Below, one piece after another: positions 30,952 to 42,400 of a DNA stretch of 64,000 nucleotides. A program made the position numbers and the translations under genes. The DNA lies in contig JAUPFV010000002.1 in NCBI GenBank assembly GCA_036936605.1, forward strand, positions 314,170,893 through 314,234,892, in the 5' to 3' direction. Below the pieces are notes generated by a model. That model was not told the DNA's origin and ran no database searches. It worked only from the letters and a program-made list of their open reading frames with translations. Origin of the DNA: Limnanthes douglasii subsp. nivea. Its lineage: Eukaryota; Streptophyta; Magnoliopsida; Brassicales; Limnanthaceae. Each line of letters starts with the position of its first letter. Position 1 is the stretch's first letter.

Positions 30952-31004
30952 TCGGACAGAATTCTTTTACTTGGTTTTGAATGTTTGATTCAGGCACCTT
31001 CGTG

Positions 31005-31022
31005 CTCCCACTGTGGTCGCCA
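31005..31022 (-). other. Primer-binding site of Gypsy-1
   Basis: Three bases beyond the 5' LTR the minus strand reads TGGCGACCACAGTGGGAG. It starts with TGG, complementary to tRNA CCA ends, as required. I cannot assign the tRNA with certainty. Confidence 0.6.
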
Positions 31023-31025
31023 ATT

Positions 31026-31527
31026 TGGTGTGGATAAAAGTAGCCTGAGGGTAGGCTGGTAATTTTAAGTAGAGTTTTAAGGCAGCGTAAGGGTGTTTCA
31101 CGGTGGTGTGGTGGTGTTTAAAGGTGCTTTAAGATATTTCAGGGCGTTACAAAGTGTTTCAAGGGTGGAGAGAGAATTAAGCAGCCTGGCAGCAGTTAAT
31201 TTTTCTTACCCATAGTTAATGCTGGTGGTTGGGTATTTATAGTGTGTAATTTGGGCCCTTATGGGCTTTCGGGTCAAGTTTCATGGACCCGGGTCATGTT
31301 TAAAGACCCATGAAGTTTAAGCAAATGCACAGGTAGCTTAGTCAGATAGTGATTAGGTTTTTTAGTACTTTAGTCATAGTTCGAATTGTCTTATGTTTGC
31401 TGTGTTCGAAATCATCTGTCCGGTTCAAACAGGGCTGTTCGGATTATAGTCTTGGAGTCTGTCCGATTTTCGGGGAGTTTTACTTTGGACTACCCTTCCG
31501 GGGAGCTCTTCGAATTCGGACTCATCA
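31026..31527 (-). repeat. 5' LTR of Gypsy-1
   Basis: 502 bp, matching the 3' LTR except for two substitutions (CATGAAG versus CATAAAG; CTGTCCG versus CTGCCCG) and the absence of the 20-bp duplication. A CTATAAATA box on the minus strand (31,234-31,242) is a plausible promoter for the gag-pol RNA. Confidence 0.95.
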
Positions 31528-31532
31528 AAATG
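31528..31532. repeat. Target-site duplication of Gypsy-1, right copy (AAATG)
   Basis: Same five bases as 20,964-20,968. Confidence 0.9.
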
Positions 31533-31800
31533 TACCGCTTATTATGACGATGATAGTGAAGTTAATAAAACGCTACATCGATTGAGTTATAATAAATTCA
31601 ATGCACCAATAAAAAATTGGATGTCTTTACCTAGTTGCGACAAACTAATCACGACCACATTCAATTATTCTTTATGTTTCCTAGCACCCGGTGGATGTAC
31701 GACTTACTGACCGGTGAAAATGTACCACCAATGAAGGGTTCCATAAAAGAGATCGGTGTTGCATTCGTCAATACAAACCATTTTGTTCATGTAAGTTAAC
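31533..31800 (+). pseudogene. OTU-type MULE, right part (OTU domain end)
   Basis: Directly continues the OTU-like sequence cut at 20,968. The translation gives YYDDDSEVNKTLHRLS, IKNWMSLPSCDKLITTTFN and, near 31,740-31,795, EIGVAFVNTNHFVHV. The last matches the catalytic His region of plant OTU domains found in MULEs (NHFV.V), and the middle matches their WM.MP....I...YN block. It ends at HV|GTAAGT, a plausible donor site (about 31,790). Frames are broken at about 31,690. Confidence 0.65.
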
Positions 31801-32690
31801 AAATTTTAATTTTAGATGTATTTATTTATTTATTTATTAAACATGATCTATACACTTATAATTGATCCAACGTGGATACGCACGACTATAGATGACGCTA
31901 GTTCTTGGTCGATCCCCTTCTCTGATAGAGTCTACGTTTTTTATGAGTATATAATCCCACACCGAAAAAGTCCATAAAACGTGAGAAAGTCATAGTAGAC
32001 TTAACCAAAGACTTCTAAGGGTGTTTGTGTTGTACTTTTTAAATCAAATCAGAACTACTTGTTGTTTTGTGCTTTTTATTGTTTAAAATAGTTAAATTAT
32101 CAATTAATGAAGCATTAGACTTGTAGTTGAACTCAACTATGCACTATTAAGCTATGATTTAATAATTTATTATTATCATTTTAATTGAGGCAATCATGCG
32201 TTTGGCGTAGGAATCCATCATCACACTAACCCTTTCTATTGATGAACACATCATCTGTTAGCGTACGCAAGTGTCGATACGGTTCTGTATGGAGGAATGT
32301 GAGCTCCCTATATTATTGTAAGTATCGATACGGTACCGTATGGAGGAATGTGAGGTTGGTACACTAACTCTTCATACATGTAGTATCAAGATGTCACTCA
32401 TGTCTTCAAAATTATAGAAATATTTCAAAGTAGCTTAAGTATGAAGTGTAGCATTTATGAAGACCAAAACTTACTTGAAGTGATCAAGTACATTACTAGA
32501 ACAACGCCCGACGAAACCACTGTCGCTATTTTTTCTGAAGTGTTATACATGATGTACTTTGAATAAGGATGCTTAGGATTTAAAAACCCCATACTTGAAG
32601 TCGTTAAGAAGTCTTAGCCATGTACAATAAAATTAAATCTGAACACATGCTTTGGGTATTTGACTTGTTGTATCTTTTGCAACAATAAGC
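31801..32690. other. Non-coding stretch with a short tandem repeat
   Basis: No reliable coding motif. A unit of about 33 bp centred on CGATACGG..C.GTATGGAGG and ending GAATGTGAG occurs twice (about 32,270-32,302 and 32,323-32,354). In the second copy it holds the perfect palindrome TACGGTACCGTA. Confidence 0.5.
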
Positions 32691-32696
32691 ATCACA

Positions 32697-32990
32697 AGTG
32701 TGGCAGTTGAAAGTGCCATACCGCTTATAGGGAACCAGATATACCACGAGCATACAAAGCACGTAGATGTCACAAATATTTTTTTCCGTGATATAATATT
32801 AAAATGAATTTTTTATATGAAGAAAGTGTCTACACACGATAATACCGCAGATATAATGACAAAGGCATGATCAGATTGAAAGTTTAGGGAGTGCCTAAAA
32901 TGGACTGGTGTAAAGTGAATGTCTTAGAGGCATTTGGTGATTCAAAAGAAGAAAAGTTTATTTGCTGATAGTGAAGAAAGGATATTCGCC
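32697..32990 (+). pseudogene. Copia RNase H C-terminal remnant
   Basis: The + strand translation gives SAIPLIGNQIYHEHTKHVDVTNIFFRDI and then STHDNTADIMTKA, the familiar end of copia RNase H (SAI.L..N...H.RTKHIDV...F.R....; STE.NPADM.TK). Interrupted by stops. No RT precedes it in the previous 900 nt, so it is an isolated 3' end, probably with a decayed 3' LTR to its right. Confidence 0.65.
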
Positions 32991-33888
32991 TCAAGGGAAA
33001 GATTTGTCGAGAATGAGTCGAATAATTCCTTAATAGTGTAACGTGTTTGGCGGTATAGTTTTATGTCATTAACGGTGAAGCTGTAATTAATATTCCCTCT
33101 TACAGTTTTGTATGTATGAGCTCATTATGCCAATTATCTAGTATGAGGCCTTTTGGAAGTGGACCAAAAGTAAAATCGTGCGAGCCTTCAGCCCAAAGCG
33201 AGCAATATCATACTAGTGTGAAGATTGGTTGTTCCTTATTTATATACGGAGATAGAATACTCATATTCCGTCTCACACTTTTGGATGATAAATCCAACTA
33301 ACTAAAAATATAAATAACATTACTATCAAATTTTTCAATAAGTTGGCATAATCCGGGATCACTCACTAGATCTTCATTCAGATTCAGATGAAATTCTACA
33401 GTATCAGTCAATCAAATTTGTTATACAAACAATATTTTTTTAAATGTATATAAATAAATTATTTTATGAACAAATGTTAATATATTAGTTATTAGAAATT
33501 ATTTTACATAATATAAACGAATAAATGAGAACGGTAGTCAAAATATACCGTAATAAATATTTTAAAAGATATGACTCGAGTTAATAAAAAAATTGTTATT
33601 TATTCTCTAATTGTTTTTTTTAATTTTGGTAACTTTAAATTTGGGTTATCAATGTAATTTATTTTTTTAATGTATTTTAAGTTCAAAATAAAAATGAAAT
33701 TCTCAAAATAAAAGAAAGAAAAATATAAATCTTGAAAAACTGAGTTGGTGACTATGAAAAAATGAATTACAATCTGTCTTCTTCTAAATCAAAGACAACT
33801 GAAAATTTGAAATTTTTGAGAAATATTAAACCAAAAATAAAATCCAATCAAATTATTAAAAAAGTGAGAGCGCTTATAGACTCCGTAG
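32991..33888. other. Possible decayed 3' LTR followed by AT-rich spacer
   Basis: The segment up to about 33,300 follows the RNase H end where a 3' LTR would be expected, with TGTATGTATGAG and TATGAGGCCTTTTGG phrases common in such LTRs, but no partner LTR is available to prove it. From 33,300 to 33,888 it is low-complexity A/T DNA. Confidence 0.3.
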
Positions 33889-34351
33889 GAAATAGTGTTT
33901 GATTTTCGGATATATCTCTGAAGTGTGGTTTAATAATTCAATATTGAAATTATTTTAGGTGTTCTCCAAAAAACTTCAATCAACTAAAATTAGAGAAAAT
34001 TTATCGAATAGTTAGTATGGATAATATTGTGTGATCTTTCTTTTTCAACATGACCCTGAATTAATTCTATTTCGACCATAAAACAGGTTAATTAGTTATG
34101 GTCTCAAAATAAACGGGATTTTATTTTGAATGAAAAAAACGTCTGAATTTAAAATTTGAAAAATGGTCAAAATTTCAAATTCAAAATTTTGTTGACTTCT
34201 AGCCTTTGGACACTGTAAGGGCTCCGCCCATTGATCCCTCTAGTCATGATATAATCAAATAATCATGCACTATGGACTCTACGACTTTTTGATAATGTAT
34301 CACGATTACATTGATCAACTAGTTAATCCAATTACAGTAAAACATCTAACA
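33889..34351 (-). repeat. 3' LTR of Copia-F
   Basis: Shares with 38,342-38,803 the segments AAATAGTGTTTGATTT, CAATATTGAAATTATTTT, AAACGGGATTTTATTTTGAA and GATCCCTCTAGTCATGATAT (with small changes). The left edge is estimated from where similarity starts. Confidence 0.7.
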
Positions 34352-34949
34352 ATCTTGCCCCATTTTAGTGTAATTCATGATCAACTAAACACAATCACAA
34401 CAAATAAAATATATATGCATAAATAAAATATCATAACGATTGAATTTCACATTATCAACTAAAACAATCACAATACAAATATTCAAATATCAACATATCA
34501 CTAATGATTGAACCTTTATATTCATAATGAATACATGAAGATAATAGACACATAAAATTAAATTCTCATTTTCTTCTTACTTGACACTGTCTTTTACTAG
34601 CATTGTGTCCTTATCCTTCTCAAGCATATTAATTCCAAGTCATAGCTTCTTAAAGCGGCTAAGCTTCATGCTCAAATAGGTAGCTCTTTCTTCTTGCACA
34701 TGTGTATGCAATTAACAAAACTATTAAGAAGGTAATGTTCAACCTCCACAACTTATAGGTCTGAACATGTACCTGGGAATTCTATTAAAAATATGTTCCA
34801 ATTTGTAGATGTTAAGCTTTCCACATTGAATTCGACACCTGATGTCATATTAGATGAGAGTTAAGTATCTCAACATGAGAGATTTCAGATGGACTTTAAT
34901 CCCATCCGAATAACGGATTTGTGCACAAGATCTCTATTTAGCCCTTTGG

Positions 34950-35553
34950 TTAATGATCGGCTAAATTACATTGAGTTCTCATAAACTCTACTGAAATAAC
35001 ATCATGTGTAAGTAAAATCATATTATATGGTTCCTTCCAAATACTTGAATACTCGAATAAAAGTTTTCCAATGATGTTAGGATTTCTAGTAGACATACTA
35101 ATCTTTCCAACAACAAAGGTAATATCTGACCTAGTGCTAGTTATGGAATACAAAAGAAACCTGATGGCTCTTAAGTATTCAAGTTGAGATACATCAGTAC
35201 CTTTATTTGGTAGAAGCATAAGACTAGAATCTATAAGTGTGCTTACTGGAGAACAATCTTTAAAATTAAAATTATACAATATCTTCTCAATATAGTGAGA
35301 TTGAAAAATCGATATACTATTGTTCTTTCGCTCGATTCTTATACCAATAATAATTTTAGCTTTCCATAGACCCTTTATTATAAATATTAGATGATAAGAA
35401 TTTCTTCGTTTCATCAACCTGATTATGGTTAGTACCGAAAATCAACATATTATCAAAATATAGACAAACCATAACTTCTTTACCAGAATTATCAAATTTT
35501 AGATATACACACTTGTATGCTTCATTAAGAATGAAGCCATTAGACAATATCAC
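34950..35553 (-). pseudogene. Copia-F reverse transcriptase remnant, RNase H deleted
   Basis: Two overlapping minus-strand frames. 35,356-35,553 holds ILNEAYKCVYLKF and CLYFDNMLIFGTN, where the YVDDML active site has become YFDNML (second Asp lost). 34,950-35,417 continues with YIEKILYNFNFKD, TRSDITFVVG, then jumps to VISVEFMRTQCNLADH, which is the very end of RNase H. The RNase H catalytic core is therefore missing by internal deletion. Non-functional. Confidence 0.7.
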
Positions 35554-36233
35554 ATTATCAAATTATTGATGCCTTTTGGTGCTTCTTTCAAGCCATACAC
35601 ATATTTGTTCAACTTTCACACCTTGCATTCACAACCATGCATGACAAACCATTTCGGTTGTTTCATATAAATCTCTCATCCAAATAAGCATTCAATAATG
35701 TAGTTTTCACCTCCATTTGATGAATGAAAATATTGTATACAAATATAAGTGCAACCAACAATCTGATAATAAAAATCCTAGTAACTGGAGCATAAGTATC
35801 AAATAAGTCATTTTCTTTTCTTTACCTAAAACCTTGGATAACCAACCTAGATTTATACATTTCAATAGTACCATCTAGTTTCATCTATTTCCCAATTATT
35901 TGCAACCATGAGGTAAATCAACCAACTTTCACATACTACTATGCATGATAGACTCTATCTCATCTTGCATAGTTTCTTTCCATAATGTAAAATCCCGTCA
36001 TGCCCTAGCATCACTAAAATTCATTGGATCATCTTTAATAATAATAAAATATTTATATTGATAGTTAATCTTATATCTTGATCCTTCATCTAAAGAAAGT
36101 TGAAAATTAGTTCTGAACGACTTATCTTTTCTAGCTCTAGTAATTCTCCTTGGTTTAAAAGGTTCAAGTACATAGACAGTAACACTTGATATATTTTCAG
36201 TTTGAATTGAGTCCTTATTCAAAGAGTTTTGAA

Positions 36234-37130
36234 TCATGTCTCAATTTCTATATATATATACGTAAATATGTCTTCATCAAATATTGCATATCTGGACTCA
36301 ATATTTGTGTTCACCAACGCATAGTCATTAGATTCTAGGACGTAGAACGTAGATGCAACAAAATGCTCAGCGTACCTAATGAAGATACAATATATACCTG
36401 TCTCACCCAAGTTTTTCATTTTGGGTTCAGTGAGCATTACAACTGCTCTACAGCCCCAGACTCTCAGATAACTTAACTTTGGACGCTTCTTAAACCAAAG
36501 CTCATATGTGGTAATCTTATTCCATTTAGTAGGAATTTGATTCAATAAATAGCATGCCGTTAACATGGCCTCACCCCATAATTCTTCACTCAAAACCGAA
36601 TAGCACAACATGAAATTAACCATTTCTTTCAAAGTCGTATTCTTCTTCTCAACTATACTATTTTTTGTGGTCCATAAAGAGTCCTAGTTTGATGAATTAT
36701 ACTAGTAGACTGAAAATATATAGGATCATAGTATTCACCTTCTCTATCCCTATGCAAAATTTTTATCAAATCATTCATATGTAGCCATACTTCTTTCTTA
36801 TATATTTCAAACTTATCAAGAGCTTCATTCTTAGCATGCAAAAAATAAAGTTACCAATATCTAGATGCATCATCAATAAAAGTAATAACATACTAGCATA
36901 GAAATCATATAAATTACTATGTAATTTTTCTAATATTTTAGAAACTCGGTTAATATTATTGAAAGGTATTCTAGTTATGTTCGTCAACATGTAAGTCTTA
37001 CATTTTTTTATTTTTTGCAGCAATAAGGGGAATAAGGCTGATTTTAGACATGTCTTTTATTTTTCCATAATGAAGATGTCCTAATCTAGCATGCCATAAT
37101 TTTGTTTTGTTCATATTTCTTTACATACGA
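36234..37130 (-). pseudogene. Copia-F integrase remnant
   Basis: 36,234-36,632 gives MVNFMLCYSVLSEELWGEAMLTACYLLNQIP, then the YELWFKKRPKLSYLRVWGC block that follows the integrase core. 36,653-36,841 gives KNEALDKFEIYKKEV and HRDREGEYYDP (second catalytic Asp in D..GEY). 36,840-37,130 includes CKTYMLTNITRIPF. Frames are shifted between the blocks. Confidence 0.75.
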
Positions 37131-37405
37131 GTAGAAGCTATGCAAAAAGAATAATTTTGGAGTTAAACATTAATATTAAACAAAAACATACCATTTTACA
37201 CAAACATGTGTGAATCTCACAAATACACCATGTTTTGGTAATACATACTTGTCACTTTCTTACACTTGTTTGAAACCACAATTGTTTAAAAGAACACTAG
37301 ACAAGAGATTATTGCGAATCCCATAAACATAAAATACGTTGTTTAATATTATGTATTTTCTATACGTAAATAATTATTTAACATGCATTGTTTCCACTTG
37401 GACTA

Positions 37406-37897
37406 TCATTCTTCCCACTTAAACAAGCATTGTTTCCACTTGGACCAGCATTCTTCCCACTTCCAGTAACATTGTTTCTTTGCTTTTCCAATTCGATAGT
37501 CCCTCTTAAAGTGACCAGGTTTCCCACATTTCCAACATGCCATTTTAAGATTTTTATTAGAATAATTCTCGGTACTGTTGTTGTCCTTAAACTTTTGTTT
37601 ATTCCCCTTATTTGTATTTACATTATTTAAGTATCCGCTATTTTCAGACATATTTATAAATAGGTTTCCTACTTGGTTTTTACCCTTTGGATTGCTGATT
37701 TTGTCTTGAGCCGTTAGAGACTCTTCAATCTTAAAACGACTACTCGGTTCTACTAAATTCAGTTCTTCCTTACTGTGTTTTAAAATGTGTTTATAATCAT
37801 TCCACGAATGAGGAAATTTATCAATAAAAAGAGACACTGAAATACATTCATTCATTTTCATATTGTGTTGAACGAATTGACCCATAATTTTTAACAA
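37406..37897 (-). pseudogene. Copia-F Gag C-terminal half with zinc knuckle
   Basis: 163 codons. MGQFVQHNMKMNECISVSLFIDKFPHSWNDYKHILKHS is the conserved gag helix block; the knuckle CWKCGKPGHFKRDY follows, with its last Cys replaced by Tyr, which would abolish metal binding. After it the frame encodes a short repeat of C-K-WEE units matching the CTTGGAC/CATTGTTTCCACTTGGA nucleotide repeats at 37,385-37,480. Confidence 0.75.
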
Positions 37898-38341
37898 TTC
37901 ATTATATTGTTCAATTACAAGTCGAGAATCAACCGTTTTGTAATTAATAAAATGACTAACATGAAACTTTCTACTTGAAGTATCTTCTATATTTTGATTT
38001 AATATAATCCAATAATTAGTTTGCAGATTTTATATTTTGGTATACACAAACAAAGGATCAGACATACCGTTTAATATGTGGCCATGGAAAATATAATCAT
38101 CATGCTTCCACTTGTTGCGCCTCCTTGTTTGTCTGAGGGTTTCATTTTCAATAATCTCCTGACAAGGGGTACTTAAGACATAAATAGATCAACAGAAAAT
38201 GCATCTTTTTCTTCTAATGCATGGAATGTCCTTCGAACTTATTTAATTTACCGAACTTGCTTGTTATTTCCTTCGCTGATTCTCATCTGTTTGTCATCTC
38301 AATCTTCATAAACAAGAACATATAATTTTAATATTTTCGAG

Positions 38342-38803
38342 AAAATAGTGTTTGATTTACGGATAAATCTATGAAGTCTTGTTTAACGATTTCATATTGA
38401 AATTATTTTTGGGGTTCTGGAAAAAAAACCATCGAATAAAATCAGAGAAAATTATATCGAATAATGAGTATGTCTAATAGTGCAATTTTTTTTCAGTAGA
38501 ACCCTGAATGTATTCGATTTCGACCAACAAAACTGGTTAGTTAGTTATGGTAAAAACAATAAACGGGATTTTATTTTGAATGAAAAACCGTTTAAAATTG
38601 AAATTTGAAAAAACGGTCAAATTTTTAACTTCAAAATTCTGTTGACTTGCAACAATAGTCAGTTCATCCAAGTGGATCTCCTCTTGATCCCACTAATCAT
38701 GATATAAACTATCAAGTGTGCGATAGACACTGTAGTACTTGTTCGATATTGTATCAAATTACATTGGTCACTAGTCCATCCAATCACATTATAATATCTA
38801 ACA
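38342..38803 (-). repeat. 5' LTR of Copia-F
   Basis: Partner of 33,889-34,351. No primer-binding site of the initiator-Met type can be seen to its left, perhaps through decay. Confidence 0.65.
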
Positions 38804-38902
38804 GACTCAACCGAGTGACTTTTATTAAAAGCTGAGTGAGATGCAGATGGATAATATATCCTACAGACTATAAATATCTTAATTTAAAATTTTCTCTAAA
38901 AG

Positions 38903-39210
38903 AGAAACTATTCAAGATTTTTAACTTTAAATTTTTAATTAAAATAACTTTTTAATTAAAATAACTTTTTAATTAAAAATTTAATTAAGCTAGAAACTAT
39001 TCAAGATTTCTAACTTAAAATTTTCAATTAAAATAACTTTTAAATTAAAATTTTCTTTAAGCTAGAAACTATTCACAATTTCTAACTTAAAATTTTCAAT
39101 TAAAATAACTTTTAAATTTAACTTTTTTTCTAAATTAGAAATTATTCAACATTTTTAACTTAAAATTTTCAATGAAAATAACTTTAAATTAAACTTTTTT
39201 ACCATTATTT
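38903..39210. repeat. AT-rich minisatellite, about four units of about 73-89 bp
   Basis: Units start with AGAAACTATTCA (or AGAAATTATTCA) at 38,903, 38,992, 39,064 and 39,137 and contain TTTCTAACTTAAAATTTTCA and AATTAAAATAACTTTT. The first unit is longer because an inner TTTTTAATTAAAATAAC segment is repeated. Confidence 0.8.
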
Positions 39211-40397
39211 CAGTTTTCAAAATAATAAAATTTTCTTAAAAACAATCATTACCACATATTTTTAGTTTAATATTTTTCAATTGATGATTATCCAAAATAC
39301 TTATAGAACTTATATTCCAAGTAAAGAGGAACATAGGCATCCTTCGCCCCGATATACAAGGGCTACTTACGGTAAGTGAAAACCAAACCTAAAATAGATG
39401 ACACTAAAAATAATATAATATATAAAGATAATTATAAAAATAATATAAACTCATAAATCGATAACACATTAAAATTTGTATGTAAAACCGAATTTCCAAT
39501 TGCCATGATAATATCTTTTTTTTCTAAATAAAAAACATTAATTAAAGCAAAAGATGTTCATACAAAAACTTAGGACATATCATGAGGAAATATTTAGAGT
39601 AAAAAGAATCGATCAGTCTCAAAACGATTGGAATAGAGGAAATAGAACAATACGAGTAAAATAGAGAGACAAAGATAATACCTCAAGACTAGAGCGAAAA
39701 CCAACTATCCAAAAAGAGAAAAGCATTATGATCAAATGGGCAGGCGTCCAAGCACGGAAGAACGAAGATCAAAGTCAGCCAACTGGTGCAACACCCAAAA
39801 ATCTACAAGTAAATGCGACACCCCAAATGATAGTATCTTTTTGCTGTTTCTTGTTAGATACTACTATTATTTTCAAAATGTGGTTGACTTTATAAAATAA
39901 AAATTTGTTTGCTGTTTCTTGTTATATTATTTTCAAAATGTGGTTGACTCTATAAATTAAAAATTTGTTTGCAACATAAATAATATACTAAAATCTAAAT
40001 GACCTACATAATTTAAAATTTTCAATGTATCTACATATTAATCTTTAGAATGTAAAATATAATCTATTAAGCGTTTCTTGATATACACCAAATTAACTTA
40101 GAGTATATTTTGTAAGTTTTAAATTCCTTTAAAACACCTAAGTGGTAGTTTCGCATAAATTTTTGTCTTACAATAGCCGGAGTAAATTTTCTTATTCTAT
40201 AAACGGATAACTTTTTATAATTACTACCCACTTAATTGATAATTCCTCATTATCTTACAAATTCATTAATAAGCTAATAACCAACATAGGTCATTTAAGA
40301 GTATCGTTAACTTTTTATAGTTGAAATTTGTTTGTAACATGCCAAAAGAGTACAATAATTACCTAAAAAAAACTATAATTTAAATTTAATTACTGAA

Positions 40398-40441
<44 letters not shown>

Positions 40442-40900
40442 TTGTATGTTTTATAAACCCTTATAATTGTTTTTAAATCGATAATTATAAATATGTATGG
40501 TTGGGTTGCTCTATGGGGGGAGGAATCTTGTAGGCTAAGTAGTTTAAGATTATTAAACAATTTAAAAAAATAAAACTCACACAATCGAGTTTAGGAGATG
40601 GAGAATTTGTAGAGAATATATTATTTTACAATACGGTTTCATCACAAGTATTAGGATTCAAGGTCTTTTATATAAGACTCACAAAAAAGATTTAGATATT
40701 TATTTTAAAGGCTAAGATTTAAGAATTTTTTCACTTTAGTAGATTCATTAGAAGTTTGTATGCATACACGTAACAAAAATAATCTAGAATCACATGTTTA
40801 CCGTTCTTTATTTTTAAAGTCAAATTTATTTATTTTTAAGACTCTCCTTTAATTTTGACTATCCTAAGTAGACTTTGAATTTGATAAAGACTTTTTTTTT
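39211..40900. other. AT-rich stretch without genes, with a TA microsatellite
   Basis: No coding motif. A run of alternating T and A covers about 40,400-40,437. A near-repeat of GTTTGCTGTTTCTTGTTA plus CAAAATGTGGTTGACT occurs at about 39,840-39,960. The segment 40,190-40,345 is homologous to 44,960-45,120. Confidence 0.55.
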
Positions 40901-42400
40901 TACAGTTTTTGTAAATATGTCACTGATTTGATCTTGAGAGTTCACATAGTTGAGTTTCACTTCATTTTTTTAATACACTCGAATATAATGATATTTTGTA
41001 TCAATATTTCTGCTTTGTTCATGGAACACAAGATTCTTCGCCAGAGCTATACTGACTTGTTATCAACCAATATTTCTCAGGACTGATTGTGTGATATTAG
41101 CTCTTCCATCCTTCAAAAAGTAGAACATGTCGCCGCATATTTCGCTCCACAAGTAGATAAAATAACACTGAGTTGCTTCTATGAGGTCCGTGAAAAATAT
41201 GTATCACCCATTATGAATGTATACCCCGTAGTTCTCTTTCGATCATCAATGTCACCAGCCTAATCCATAAAAAAATATCCAATGAGTTTAAAAATCCATA
41301 ATGAATCTTAGCTTTAAGATAACAAATAACCATCTTGGTCTCCTTCAAGTGTGTTGTTGTTGGAGCCTCCATATAGTTACTAACAATTGTAATATTGTAT
41401 AGTATGTATGGCCTCGTGCATGTCAAGTATTTCAAAATTTCCACAATACTTTTGAAGTAATTAGGCTCTACATTCTTAAATTTTTGAAAACTTTGTCCCA
41501 TATTCAACGGGTGCTAATAACTTGACACAATTCCATCTTAATTTTTTTTAAATTGATTTTGTATAACTTCTTTGTGAGATTAGTAATCCATCTTTCAGTA
41601 GCCTCACTTATATGCCAGGATAATACGACATAACCCTAATATAAGTCATCTCAAATTATCTTGATATGTCTTGTTTAACTTTCTTGAACGGAATTAGTCC
41701 ATTATCCACGAAAATATTAAATCATCTACACACAAGCATGCAAGAAATAACTTTCAAGTTTTAGGAGTCTTGGCAGATAGAGAATGTTCATAAGGACAAT
41801 TGTAAAATCCTCGACCTTGGAAGTATTGGCTAAGTCTACTGTTCCAAGCCCTTTGCACTTGTTTCAATCCTTAGAGGGTCTTCTTCAGCTTTAACATTTT
41901 CCATTTTTGTCATATCACGATGGCGTATCCCAATGGTTGCTCAATATACACGATTTCAATCCAGTCTGTACCTTCAAAGAGATTATTAACCTAATGTCTT
42001 CATTATTGCAATCGCTGCAATAATCTACTCATTGTCTTTGATTGTAGCCTTTGGCCACCAATCTTATATTTTATTTTTTAATTATGCATATGGCATTTTT
42101 CTTCACCTTAAATATCCACTTCACACCACTTCTGTCTTTTTAGAAGTCTTGCTAACTCCCATGTCTCATTCTACTTGATACAATCAATATTCTGATCCCT
42201 TGCTTTCCTCCATTTCGCATATTGAAAGGATTTTTGAAAGTTTTTTGGTTCAGTTTCCGTTAAAATACAAAGAATTGTTAAGTCATAAATTGTGAGAATC
42301 TCTTCTATTTCATCATATATTTTTTTAAACCTTTTATAATTCCCTGGTAGGGTCTTATCACTATCACTTGTTGAAGATGGGAAATTGACTTGTCAATCAC
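40900..42400 (-). pseudogene. Copia RT/RNase H relic
   Basis: On the minus strand 41,211-41,507 carries KYLTCTRPYILYNITIVSNYMEAPTTTH and ICYLKAKIHYGF, the end of the RT thumb (family: TRPDI.Y.V...S.YM..P...H). Shifted frames at about 41,780-41,900 hold the part following YGLKQ, and about 42,040-42,180 the RT N-terminus (NETWELA, then K.KWC.VDI). Stops are frequent and no segment exceeds 100 codons. Boundaries approximate; no LTRs recognised. Confidence 0.6.

Larger units (their letters stand above)
20969..31527 (-). mobile_element. Gypsy-1: young Tat-like Ty3/gypsy element with antisense gene
   Basis: A 10.56-kb element bounded by LTRs of 522 and 502 bp, with TSD AAATG, polypurine tract and primer-binding site. 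On the minus strand: gag-protease, RT, gypsy RNase H, a second (archaeal-type) RNase H, integrase. The two RNase H domains, the C-x2-H-x4-H-x4-C gag finger and the PWN..HL..YL integrase end point to the Tat group. On the + strand, between pol and the 3' LTR, lies a separate promoter-intron-ORF unit. LTRs differ by two substitutions and one 20-bp tandem duplication, so insertion is recent. Three nonsense changes mark it as defective: CAA to TAA in the antisense gene, TGG to TGA before the integrase core, and a TAG between protease and RT. Confidence 0.95.
33889..38803 (-). mobile_element. Copia-F: old Ty1/copia element with diverged LTRs
   Basis: Two non-coding blocks of about 460 bp (33,889-34,351 and 38,342-38,803) are clearly homologous but differ by many substitutions and indels. 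Between them, on the minus strand, are gag with a zinc knuckle, pre-integrase, integrase and RT remnants in copia order. The + strand ends of both LTRs read ATCTAACA, and the left one is followed by a TTGCCCCATTTT tract (minus-strand polypurine tract AAAATGGGGCAA). High LTR divergence implies a much older insertion than Copia-1. Confidence 0.78.

Noticed and set aside
31234..31242. CTATAAATA in the Gypsy-1 5' LTR as part of a second antisense gene
   Set aside because: It faces the gag-pol direction and is best read as the element's own promoter, not an antisense one.
38903..39210. CRISPR-like array
   Set aside because: The direct repeats have no unique spacers of constant size; it is an ordinary AT-rich minisatellite in a eukaryotic genome.
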